Shown here: piece by piece, positions 34,150 to 45,655 of the stretch | Layout: the number at the start of each line of letters is the position of its first letter | How positions within the stretch are numbered: position 1 is the stretch's first letter | NCBI GenBank assembly: GCA_027924585.1 | Contig: BSBM01000596.1 | Span: 10,311,501 to 10,375,500 of the forward strand | Direction of reading: 5' to 3' | Length of the DNA: 64,000 nucleotides | Source: Larix kaempferi | Taxonomy: Eukaryota > Streptophyta > Pinopsida > Pinales > Pinaceae | The notes under the pieces: model-generated | What the model was told of the DNA's origin: nothing | The model's database searches: none | What the model saw: the letters and a program-made list of their open reading frames with translations, nothing else | Made by a program: the position numbers and the translations under genes

Positions 34150-37100
34150 ATTCATCAAGGGTTATCCTAGATTATGACATTCCTCCATGGTTATGTTGCA
34201 TTATGGTTATGTTCCTAAATGGATTTTGTTGCATTATGAGATTCATTATAAAGTCAAACATAGTCAACTGTGGTTAAATAAATTCAAACACGGATCACTA
34301 AAGTCAAACATAGTTAGTTATGGTCAAACTAAGGCCAAACATGGTTAACGATGATTTTTAATAATAGGGAACCATTATGATATTCATCGAGGGCAATGCT
34401 GGAATGTGACATTCCTCCATGGTTATGTTGCATTATGGTTATGTTCCTAAATGGATTTTGTTGCATTATGAGATTTATTATAAAGTCAAACATAGTCAAC
34501 TATGGTTAAATAAAGTCAAACATGGACCATTGAATTCAAACATAGTTAGTTATGGTCAAACTAAGGTAAAAAATGGTCAATGATGATTTTTAATAGTAGG
34601 GAACCACTGTGACATTCATTGAGGGCAATGTTGGATTGCGACATTCCTCCATGGTTATGTTGCATTATGGTTTTGTCGCATTGCGACATTCATCAAGGGT
34701 TATGTTGGATTACGACGTTCACCGAGGATTATGTTGGATTGTGACATTCAACATGGGTTATTGTCACATTGTGACATTCATCGAAGGTTATATTGCATTT
34801 ATGTTGACAATGCAATATGCCATAAATTCATTAATGTTGACAATCCAGTGTGAAATAAATTCATTAAGGCTTATGTCGCATTGCGACATTCATCAAGGGT
34901 TATGGTGAATTGTGACATTCCTCCATGGTACATTCCTTAATGGTCTTGGCGCAATTGTGACACTCATTGAGGGTTATGTTCTATTATGACATTCATCAAG
35001 GCTTATGTTGGATTGCAACATCTCTCCATGGTCATGTTTCATTATAGTTATGTTCCTTAATATCACATTGCGATGCTCATCAAAGAGTATCTCACATTTC
35101 GGCATAATGTGGTTTTTTTGCATTGTGACATTCATCAAGGCTTATGTTGGAATACAACATTCATCGATGCTTATGTTGGATTGCGACATTCCTCCATGAT
35201 ACATTCCTTAATGGTTTTGTCACATTGCGACATTTATCAAGGCTTATGTTGGATTACGATATTCACTAAGGATTATGTTTGATTGTGACATTCATCAAAG
35301 GTTGTAAATAAATTCAACTATGGTTATCTAAAGTCAAACGTGGACCAAGAAATTCAAACATAGTTAGTTATGGTCAAACTAAGGTCAAACATTATTAACC
35401 AAAGTAAAAATGGTTCTCTAAAGTTAACCATGGTCTATTAAATCAACCATGGTTCATTAAAGTCAACAATGGTTAACTAAAGTCAAGCATTGGTAAACAA
35501 TAATTAACTAGGTAAGCTAAGACCACATGGTTAGGTAAAGTCAACCATGTTTAAACAATAATCAACCATGATAAATATAGTCAACCTTGGTAAATATATA
35601 CAACCATGGTAAATAAAGTCAACTATGGTTAACTAAAGTCAAACATGGACCATTAAAGTCAATCATAGTGACCTATGGTCAAATTAACGTTAAACATGGT
35701 TAACCAAAGTGAAATATGGTTCACTAAAGTCAACCACATTTTTTGTCGCATTGACACGTTTATCAAGGGTTATGTTGGATTACGACATTCACCAAGGATT
35801 ATGTTGGATTGTGACATTCATCAAGGGTTGTTGTCACATAGTGGCATTCATTGAGGGTTCTGTTGAATTTATGTTGACAATGCAATGCGACATAAATTCA
35901 CTAATGTTAAAAGTTGTCATTCATTAAGGCTTATGTTGCATTACGACATTCGTCAAGGGTTATGTTGGATTATGAAATTCCTCCATGGTTATGTTGCATT
36001 ATGGTTATGTTCCTAAATGGATTTTATTGCATTATGAGATTCATTATAAAGTCAAACATAGTTAGTTATGGTCAAACTAAGGCCAAACATGGTTAATGCT
36101 GATTTTTAATATAGGGTACCATTATGACATTCATCGAGGGCAATGTTGGATTGTGACATTCCTCCATGCTTATTTGCATTATGGTTATGTTCCTAAATGG
36201 CTTTTGTTGCATTATGAGATTTATTATAAAGTCAAACATAGTCAACTATGGTTAAATAAATTCAAATAGGGACCACTAAATTCAAACATAGTTAGTTATG
36301 GTCAAACTAAGGTAAAAATGGTTAAAGATGATTTTTAATAGTAGGGAACCATTGTGACATTCATCGAGGGCAATGTTAGATTGCGACATTCCTCCATGGT
36401 TATGTTGCATTATGGTTTTGTCACATTGCGACGTTCATCAAGGGTTATGTTGGATTACGACTTTCACCAAGGATTATGTTGGATTGTGACATTCATCAAG
36501 GGTTGTTGTCACATTGTGACATTCATTGAAGGTTATGTTGCATTTATGTTGACAATGTAATGCGACATAAATTCATTAATGTTGACAATCCAATGTGACA
36601 TAAATTCATTAAGGCTTATGTCTCATTGCGACATTCAGCAAGCATTTTGTTGAATTGTGACATACCTCCATGGTACATTCCTTAATAGTTTTGTCGCAAT
36701 TGCGACATTCATTGAGGGTTATGTTGGATTATGACGTTCATCAAGGCTTGTTTTGGATTGAGAAATTTCTCCATGGTCATGTTGCATTATGGTTATGTTC
36801 CTTAATATCACATTGCGATGCTCATGAAAGAGTATGTCACATTTCGGCATAATGTGGTTTTGTCTCATTGTGACATTCATCAAGGCTTATGTTGGAATAC
36901 AACATTCATCGATGCTTATGTTGGATTGTGACATTCCCCCATGATGCATTCCTTTTTTGTCGCATTGTGACATTCATCAAGGCTTATGTTGGATTACGAC
37001 AATCACCAAGGATTATGTTGGATTGTGGCATTCATCAAAGGTTGTAAATAAAGTCAACTATGGTTATCTAAAGTCAAAAGTGGACCAATAAAGTCAAACA

Positions 37101-39372
37101 TAGTTAGTTATGTTCAAACTAAGGTCAAACATTGTTAACCAAAGTAAAAAATGGTTCTATAAAGTTAATCATGGTCTATTAAATCAACCATGGTTCATTA
37201 AAGTCAACAATGGTTAACTAAAGTCAAGCATGGTTAAACAATAATTAAAACCATGGTAAACTATGACCACATGGTTCACTAAAGTCAACCATGTTTAAAC
37301 AATAGTAAACCATGGTTAACTATGGTCAAGCTTAGTCAACCATGGTAAATATAGTCAACCTTGGTAAATATAGACAACCATGGTAAATAAAGTCAACTAT
37401 GGTTAACTAAAGTCAAACATGGACGATTAAAGTCAAGCATAGTGACCTATGGTCAAATTAATGTCAAACGTGGTTAACCAAAGGGAAATATGGTTCACTA
37501 AAGTCAATTACGTTTTTTGTCACATTGAGACGTTTATCAAGGGTTATGTTGTATTACGACATTCACCAAGGATTATGTTGGATTGTAACATTCATCAAGG
37601 GTTGTTGTCACATTGTGGCATTCCTCGAATGTTATGTTGCATTTATGTTGACAATGCAATGCGACATAAATTCATTAATGTTGAAAGTCGTTATTCATTA
37701 AGGCTTATGTAGCATTACGACATTCATCAAGGGTTATGTTGGATTATGACATTCCTCCATGGTTATGTTGCATTATGGTTATGTTCCTAAATGGATTTTG
37801 TTGCATTATGAGATTCATTATAAAGTCAAACATAGTCAATTATGGTTAAATAAAGTCAAACACGGATCACTAAAGTCAAACATAGTTAGTTATGGTCAAA
37901 CTAGGGCCAAACATGGTTAACGATGATTTTTAATAATAAGGAACCATTATGACATTCATCGAGGGCAATGTTGGATTGCGACATTCCTCCATGGTTATGT
38001 TGCATTATGGTTATGTTCCTAAATGGATTTTGTTGCATTATGAGATTTATTATAAAGTCAAACATAGTCAACTATGGTTAAATAAAGTCAAACATGGACC
38101 ACTAAATTCAAGCATAGTTAGTTATGGTCAAACTAAGGTAAAAATGGCCAACAATGATTTTTAATAGTAGGGAACCATTGTGACATTCATTGAGGGCAAT
38201 GTTGGATTGCAACATTCCTCCATGGCTATGTTGCATTATGGTTTTGTCGCAATGCGACGTTCATTAAGGGTTATGTTGGATTACGACGTTCACCAATGAT
38301 TATGTTGGATTGTGACATTCATCAAGGGTTGTTGTCCCATTGTGACATTCATCAAAGGTTATGTTGCATTTATGTTGATAATGTAATGTGACATAAATTC
38401 ATTAATGTTGACAATCCAATGTGACATAAATTCATTAAGGCTTATGTCACATTGCAACATTCATCAAGCGTCATGTTGAATTATGACATTCCTCCATGGT
38501 ACATTCCTTAATGGTTTTGTCGCAATTGCGACATTCATTGAGGGTTATGTTGGATTATGACGTTCATCAAGCCTTATGTTGGATTGTGAAATTTATCCAT
38601 GTTCATGTTGCATTATGGTTATGTTCCTTAATATCACATTGCAATGCTCATCAAAGAGTATGTCACATTTAGGCATAATGTGGTTTTGTCACATTGTGAC
38701 ATTCATCAAGGCTTATCTTGGAATACAACACTCATCAATGCTTATGTTGGATTACGACATTCCTCCATGATACATTCCTTAATGGTTTTGTCGCATTGTG
38801 ACATTCATCAATGCTTATGTTGGATTACGACATTCACTAAGGATTATGTTTGATTGTGACATTCATCAAAGGTTGTAAATAAAGTCAACTATGGTTATCT
38901 AAAGTCAAACGTGGACCAATAAATTCAAACATAGTTAGTTATGATCAAACTAAGGTCAAACATTGTTAACCAAAGTAAAAAATGGTTCTCTAAAGTTAAC
39001 CATGGTCTATTAAATCAACCATGGTTCATTAAAGTCAACAATGGTTAACTAAAGTCAAGCATGGTTAAACAATAATTAACCGTGGTAAACTATGACCACG
39101 TTTCACTAAAGTCAACCATGTTTAAACAACAGTCAACCATGGTAAATATAAACAACCTTGGTAAATATAGACAACCATGGTAAATAAAGTCAACTATGGT
39201 TAACTAAAGTCAAACATGAACCATTAAAGTCAAGCATAGTTACCTATCGTCAAATTAAGGTCAAACATGGTTAACCAAAGTGAAATATGGTTCACTAAAG
39301 TTAACCACAATTTTTTTCACAATGCGACGTTCATCAAGGGTTATGTTGAACTACGACATTCACCAAGGATTA
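34150..39372 (+). repeat. Satellite array with higher-order units of about 1.75-1.85 kb
   Basis: Two subrepeats build the array: a motif of about 29 bp (ATTGTGACATTCATCAAGG then GTTATGTTGG) and a motif of about 17-20 bp (AAAGTCAAACATGGTTAAC). They alternate in blocks. The landmark TTCATCAAAGGTTGTAAATA occurs near 35,290, 37,030 and 38,866, giving higher-order spacing of about 1,740 and 1,836 bp. A smaller block beginning GGGAACCATTGTGACATTCA repeats at about 230-bp steps inside each unit. The array stops sharply at 39,372. Frames of 60-115 codons here recur in each unit and are not genes. Confidence 0.95.
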
Positions 39373-39625
39373 TCTAAAGATTAATAGTATTTTCATCTAT
39401 ATAATTTATACTATACTATAATATGATAGTTAAATAATAATATTTTAAATTAAATAATATTATTCTATTATATTTGTTTTTATAATATTAAAAAAATATA
39501 ATAAAATAATATTATTACTAATAAAATATTGTATTACACTGTTATAATAGTTTATGAAAATATATATAACATATAATTATAATATTATAATTAAATAAAA
39601 TTATTTTTCATTAAATTTCACTATT
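39373..39625 (+). other. AT-rich 5' terminal region of the Helitron candidate
   Basis: About 250 bp of almost pure A/T includes TCTATATAATTTATACTATA at 39,396, itself preceded by A, so it is an alternative 5' end 23 bp inside. The texture resembles the block that starts at 60,003. No gene. Confidence 0.5.
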
Positions 39626-39899
39626 TGTACGACGTAGACGTTTCACCATGGAGGTCCATAACCTCCAAGTCAGCTAGATTCCTCACTCATGGAGTGAATG
39701 GAATCTTGCCACATGGAGGTTGCTCTCAGTCCGTTGGATCAACTCCTCGCGAACTGGCTGTCGATTTAGTCTTCTCCAGGTTTTTCTTGCTTTTGCCTGG
39801 TTCCCTTTGGCAGCTTGGTCTGGCTTCGAGGTTTTTTGTTAGCCATGATGATGCTCGACCAGAGAGCCACAGAGCTATCGTTGTGCTCTCTTATGATGT

Positions 39900-40690
39900 A
39901 GGCCTGTACCTCTTGCACATTTACGTCCATAAAACCTCCAAACTTGCCCGTCGTTGTGGAAAAGATATGTGAACTTGCCCGCCGTTGCGGAAAAGATACG
40001 CGGACTTGCCCACCTTTGCAAAAACATGGAATGTAAGGGTGAGGAATCGATGGCCAAATGGTTCCACTGTTGTGGGAATGATATGCGGACTTTCCTGTCA
40101 TTGTGGAAAAGATACGTGGGCTTTCCCACCTTTACAGAAAGAGAACCCAAGTTTGCCCGCCGTGGACAGGCGCGAAAGCGTAAGGCATAAATTTAGCCAA
40201 ATGGTTCCACCGTTGCAGAAAATATACGTGGAATTTCCCACCTTTGCAGAAAGAGAATTCAAGTTTTCCCACCGTGGACAGGTGCGAAATCGTAAAGCGG
40301 GAAATTTAGCTGAGTTTTATCCGCTTTTGTGGAAAAGATAAGCGAAATTTTCTGAGCCTGCGGGCGATTTTACGTAACTTAAGCGAAACAATTCATCAGA
40401 GAAGAAGGAAAGGTTCATCTGCGGAAAGAAAATTCAAGTTTGCCCACCATTGTGGAAACAGAATTCAAGTTTTCTTGCCATGGATAGGGACAAAAACGTA
40501 AAGCAGAAAATTTAGCCGAGTTTTATCCGCTTTTGTGGAAAAGATAGGCGAATTTTTCCAAGCTTGCGGGCGATTTTACGTAACTTTAGCGAAACAGTTC
40601 ATCAGAGAAGAAGGAAAGGTTCATATTCCCTTTTGCGGAAGAGTTGATCGAATATGTCTGCCTTTGTGGAAAAAATAGGCGAGTTCCTCC
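39900..40690 (+). repeat. GC-richer tandem repeat (TTGCGGAAAAGATACGCG family), left side
   Basis: Units such as AACTTGCCCGCCGTTGCGGA and GAAAGAGAACCCAAGTTTGC followed by GTGGACAGGCGCGAAA repeat with substitutions. A block of about 60 bp (GCGGGCGATTTTACGTAACT ... GAAGAAGGAAAGGTTCAT) occurs twice, at about 40,362 and 40,567. The same units return at 52,280-53,350 and 54,740-55,260, partly in reverse complement. Short frames here come from the repeat. From 40,690 to 41,274 nothing is recognised. Confidence 0.8.
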
Positions 40691-41274
40691 GAGCATGTGA
40701 TTCGATCCGGCAACCGAATGAACAAACCCCCCCCTGCACAGAAAAATGCAGTTTTGATTTGTTTTTCTGAGATGGGCCTCTGCATTGCTTCAATTGAATC
40801 ATCCATCTCCCGTAGATCAAATACTTTTTCTATGCATTTAGTTTTAAAAAATAATCATATTCCTAGTGTAAGGCTTCGATCCATCTCTACATGGAAAAAG
40901 CTTACCAGGTATAAATTTTCTTTTTCTAAACTTGAGCATTCAATTACGGATTGGACATGGAACAACCTTCTATAAGGTTTCCCACATCAACATTTATTTC
41001 CTTGGGTTTAATCCATCATGAAGTTATGAATATCGCTTGAGTCGTACAGATCTTTTCCTATTGACGCAGACCAAAAGTCGACTGATTGGACCTGCTGTAC
41101 ATTGTATCTTCTGCAAATACAAGAACAAATTTCAATGCAAGAATGCTTAAATGTGCTCAGACACCAATGCACCACCACCTTTCCTCGTAATCCTTTATAA
41201 AATTCAATGGGTCAAGCCTCTGTGATTGTATTTTTGTTTGCTACTGTTATTGTGACATCAACTCACTTATTCGA

Positions 41275-43750
41275 ATCCCCATCAATTTTCGAAGCAACAG
41301 TCCTCTTCAGGAGCCAAAGATTTTTGTTTTCCATTCAAAATCAAGGTTTTCCTCTCAAACCAAATTGATATTTGTTGTTATAACAACCAAGAAGGTTCCG
41401 CTGTATTATTATTATTATTATTATTATTTTTTCCTGGAAGGTATAGGATGTTCATGTCACTGTAATTTATTTACTTATTCACTTGTATGTTCAACTTTTA
41501 AATTTAGAATTTAATCATGTATGTGATTTTTTTATTGGTTTCACATGCAACCGTGCTTGATTGATATATATTCAGTTCCTTGTGTTTACCAATATATGTT
41601 TATACTAAATTGAGCAAATATACTTGCACTGCAATACATTTTGTCTCCTACAAAAGTTGCCACTTTTGAAAAGTTGATCTTTTATTTCTCTGAATTTTCT
41701 TGTTTCCTAGTTCTACAATAACCTATTCGTGCTACTCACCCCCTGTTGAAATTCATTGTTGCTTCTGTTCCTTTTGTCTTGTTTGCTTCAAATTTATTTT
41801 TCACATCTTCTGTTCTACACCACATGTTTTATTTACCAAGATACTCTTTACTCGTTCCAACTCCATTTAAACCTGCTTCTTATAACTTTCTATCATCTGG
41901 ATCAAGTTGTTTTCCCACATTTGCAGCTTTACCGAGATAAAAAAAACCATATATGCATTAGCTTTATATTTTCTACAACAACCACAAGTGCTTGAACTTC
42001 TATTGAGTTGCCACTACAACAGAGTCAAAAGGTGTTGTAGTTCCTATGCGCCCACCCAGATTGTTCTTAGTTTCTTCAACTATGCATATGTTTTTTTCTT
42101 TCATTCTGCATTCTCAAATCATAAATATGAATATCAGATTGGATTCCTACACTGCACATTAGAACATGTTTCCAAGCCGAGCATATTTTGTAACACAATA
42201 TAGAATATATAAAATACATCAATTGTACATTGTTACCAGCTTACTAACAAGGCCTAGGTTCCAAGCAAAGAGCATCAAGTATTGCTCCCAAGTCACTACT
42301 CAACTGTTACTCATCTGTTTCAAAACTACAAGGCCCCAAGATATATCACAAAACAAGACCTAGAAAGACATCTAGCTATAACAGCTACCACCTTTCTATG
42401 GAAGCAGCTACCCTTCCATTTCAAGAGTGTTTACTTTCATGTTCCCCACTATCATTTGACTTGCCATGTTGTAAAAAAACACTGCCTTAGTGCGGTACAT
42501 GACCACTAGAGATTGTTCCTATCAATCAAAGATCCTAAAAGGATCCATCTATTTCCATCAAGCAATGAAGGATACCACTACAGCCAAATTAAATACAAGG
42601 TTGATTGGCTTGCCATCAAAGTCAATTGTTCTGATTTTCTATTCACCATACCAAGTATTCTATGTAAACTCTACAACTCTATTTTGAAAATATATTTGTT
42701 CTAAGAATGAAAAAGGAATTTCAAAGCATAGGTTTCCACTTCATTGATTCACAAGAGATGTGTTTGCTACATATGTATACCCTATTTCATTTTTAGCAGA
42801 TTCGTTCCAAGTTCGGTTAAAGTGCGATACTGTTAGAACAAATTGTCATAGATTTTTATATGAGAATTCCCAAGACTGTAATTCACATTCTACACCATCA
42901 AACTAATATTTATTTTTCTTATGTTCTTAAACTGCTAACTTGAACCCAACACTTTTTTTTCTTCTTTTTACATGCCAACTACTCTTCTAACATTCTACCA
43001 AATCTTAAGTCTTTCAATAATGTACAGTTTAAGTTTCAAAATTTACTAAATAATCTATGATGTTGTTTCTGCTTGTTTCCTTATTACTCCAATAGAAACA
43101 TTCATTGCTAATAACAATATAGCCCTTTTCCAAGTTGCTTTTGTAGTGCCACTATTTTCAGTACGCTGGTATGGAGACTCTATTAACTGAAAACGCTATT
43201 TCACTTTTGATGAATGGTGTTGTTGACCTCTGCCCACTTGTACAAGTTGTTGCTCTCAAACAAGTCAACTCTCTTCACTCAACAACTGCTCGCTTCCAAA
43301 TTTGTATCTTTGATGGAATTCATTGCCACAATACATTGCTTCCAACTAGCTAGAACAGCGCTATGGAAAACCACCAACTCCAATCATGTTCAATCATCAA
43401 AGTCATCAAATGTACATGCAACATATTGCACAATACCATGTATGATTTGATTTCTACCTCTTGTTTTAACTTGTTTTAGATTGCACTCCCAATCAATCTA
43501 CAGTTTTTTTACTTATACTTACTTATCTTAATGCTTATTGCGAGGATTGTCGCATTGGACACATTTGAAATTGTCACTTCGGAAGCAGCAATAGTCGGAG
43601 ACCCATCACCTTTCAACTTTACCCCCAGCTTTACCTCCCTTAGTAGTTCATCTGTTCCAAAAATGAACACCATTGATCCCCAAAACCCTTCACTTGACAT
43701 GCCTTGCTCGCAAAACGCAACCACAAACCCTATTTCACCTTCTCTTCAAT
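41275..43750 (+). repeat. Left arm of a large inverted repeat around the Helitron genes
   Basis: The arm runs from GAATCCCCATCAATT to TCTCTTCAA and matches the reverse complement of 50,181-52,265. It contains the non-coding region upstream of the RPA1-like gene and its first exon. About 400 bp (roughly 42,985-43,380) has no counterpart in the right arm. A perfect (ATT)9-like tract lies at 41,405-41,432. Short frames in this arm have near-identical partners on the minus strand of the right arm, but they resemble no protein and look like shared non-coding sequence. Confidence 0.92.
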
Positions 43751-44931
43751 TCACATTGCTCAACCCTTCCAACAAAATTTGGTCGATTTAAGGTCGCGTT
43801 ACTACAAATACTAGTATGACAACCTACACCAATCAAAAAGGGCTTGGTCAACTCTTTGGCTTTGACCTTGTTAGTGATATCAAAGATGAGATTCATATCT
43901 CTGCTTTCAATGAACTAGCCACCTCATTATATGAACAAATACAAGTTGGCACAGTCTACACTATCTCAAATGGCACAGTTAAAGTAGTCAACCCAACATA
44001 CAACCATTTGACAAGTTCTTTTGAGCTTTTTCTTACTCCCTCCTCAACCATTGAACCATGTTTGGAAGAGTACCCATTAATCCCTTTTCATTGCTTCCAC
44101 TTTAAATCTATCCATGAAATCAAAACTACACCAATCAATTCCATGGTTGACCTTATTGGAATTGTGATTTTTGTTTCCCCTGCATCAACTATACGCAAAA
44201 GGGATGGCTCTGAAACGATTCAATGAACAATTGGGTTGAGGGACATGTCGGGGTATAGCATAGACATAACACTTTGGAATGATCACTGTACAATCAAGGG
44301 TTCCCACCTTGGAAGCCTTCGATGTTTGCCTACTCCCCCTATCCTTGAAATTAAAGGTGGTCGTGTTACAAAATTCAATGGAAAAACCATTGGCACCCTC
44401 TCAAACACCAACCTTGTTATAAACCCAAATATTGAGGAAGCTCATCTTCTCCAAACATGGTTTGATGACAATGGCTTTCGTTCAGCCTCGCCATCTTTGA
44501 GCAGAAAATCAACCTCACCTTCTTCTATCTCTTGCAAACACATTTCCATCTCTGCGCTTCAATCTTTGCAACCCTCTGAAAAAACAACTTGGTATTCACT
44601 TATTGCTACAATCACCCATATTAACATCGATGACTTCTATTTCCTTGCATGTCCTCTATTTGTCGATGCAATACAATGCATGAAAAAAATTTCCCACAAA
44701 GTTGGTAATGTATGGAATTGTGCAAAATGTGATGGGGAGTTTACAGAATGTTCTTATCGATAGCTTTCGATGATTCTGCACAACAACTCATGGGCATATC
44801 TGCACAAGATTTATGCCTTCTCTCAAGTGATCCAGCATCTATGTCGGAAATTGTTCAACGTGTTTGTGCTCACAAATACCTTCTAACCTTATTGGTGAAG
44901 ACATAGACTTTTAATTCAAATGCTCGCTTGA
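43531..44931 (+). pseudogene. RPA1-like gene (replication protein A large subunit) of the Helitron
   Basis: RPA70 binds single-stranded DNA through OB folds; plant Helitrons often carry a copy, thought to help rolling-circle replication. The first part (43,531-43,788) is a low-complexity N-terminus ending at LLNPSNKIWSI, the usual start of DNA-binding domain A, where a stop follows. Then GQLFGFDLVSDIKDEIHISA and FNELATSLYEQI (domain A), VDLIGIVIFVSPAS, then after a stop RDMSGYSIDITLWNDH, GGRVTKFNGKTIGTLS (domain B), and SLIATITHINIDDFYFLACP with a zinc-ribbon C...C...CAKC (domain C). After a further stop the C-terminal FDDSAQQLMGISAQDL can be read to about 44,908. It lacks the usual N-terminal protein-binding domain. 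Four interruptions make it non-functional. The duplicated 5' part lies inverted at 50,181-50,396. Confidence 0.88.
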
Positions 44932-45640
44932 AGGTGCTTCTTGTGATGTCTGAAGACGCTTGATCGTCATCACCACCTATTGCTTTAGTTGATCCAAATG
45001 AAGCCATTGTGCTTAATACACGCTCAATTGTTCACAGACTTTGAACTATACCTTTGATAATCCTTTGTCACACAATTTTGTGCAATTCAAATGTAACTTT
45101 TTTCTCTTCCTGCTTGATACTTATCCACTACATGCTTTTTGTATAGACAATGCTATGTAATTAATACTTGTAACCATCAATGAGCAACCTTCAATATTAT
45201 ATGATTTAGTTTTGTTGTAACATTTTGTCAAATTACATATTCATTGCAACCTATCTTGCCACTTTCAAATTTATACTTTTAATAAAGATTACTTTGTCAA
45301 CTTTATACTTCTTTGTTTATAAACAAACTTTTACTTAAAATGAACATTGTTTAACTACTACTTGTAACCATCAATTAGCACTTTTAAATATTATATGATT
45401 TACTTTTGTTGTAACATTTTGTAAAAGTACATATTCATTGGAATCTATCTTTCCAATTTCACATTTATACTTAAAATGATGCTAACTTTGTCAACTTTAT
45501 ACTTCTTGCAATAACTTGGCATATATTATCCATGCTCCATTTATCTTTTACACTCTATATCTGTTTACTTGTTCAATTATTCAATATATACTATGTTTGT
45601 CTTCCAACAAAGGCACAATAAAGTTGATAACCACAAAACA
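44932..45640. other. AT-rich spacer between RPA1-like and Rep/helicase genes
   Basis: There are two imperfect copies of a stretch of about 190 bp (TACTTGTAACCATCAAT.AGC ... TATACTTCTT) at about 45,163-45,310 and 45,358-45,510. The sequence TTTTTTTTGTAG at about 45,643-45,654 could be a splice acceptor just before the next start codon. Confidence 0.5.
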
Positions 45641-45655
45641 ATTTTTTTTGTAGCC

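Noticed and set aside
10768-34154. Normal 5-bp target duplication for the copia element
   Set aside because: The five flanking bases are GGAAC on the left and ATTCA on the right; a 223-bp duplication is present instead.
34150-39372. CRISPR-like regular repeats
   Set aside because: The repeats are degenerate, there are no unique spacers of fixed length, and the context is a plant nuclear satellite.
39625-40341. 115-codon and 118-codon frames on the plus strand
   Set aside because: Most of their length is the GC-richer tandem repeat, and equivalent frames occur in reverse orientation at 52.9-53.3 kb.
41746-42704. Short frames conserved between 41.7-42.7 and 50.8-51.8 kb
   Set aside because: They are conserved because the DNA is an inverted repeat; the peptides overlap in several frames and have no recognisable domain.
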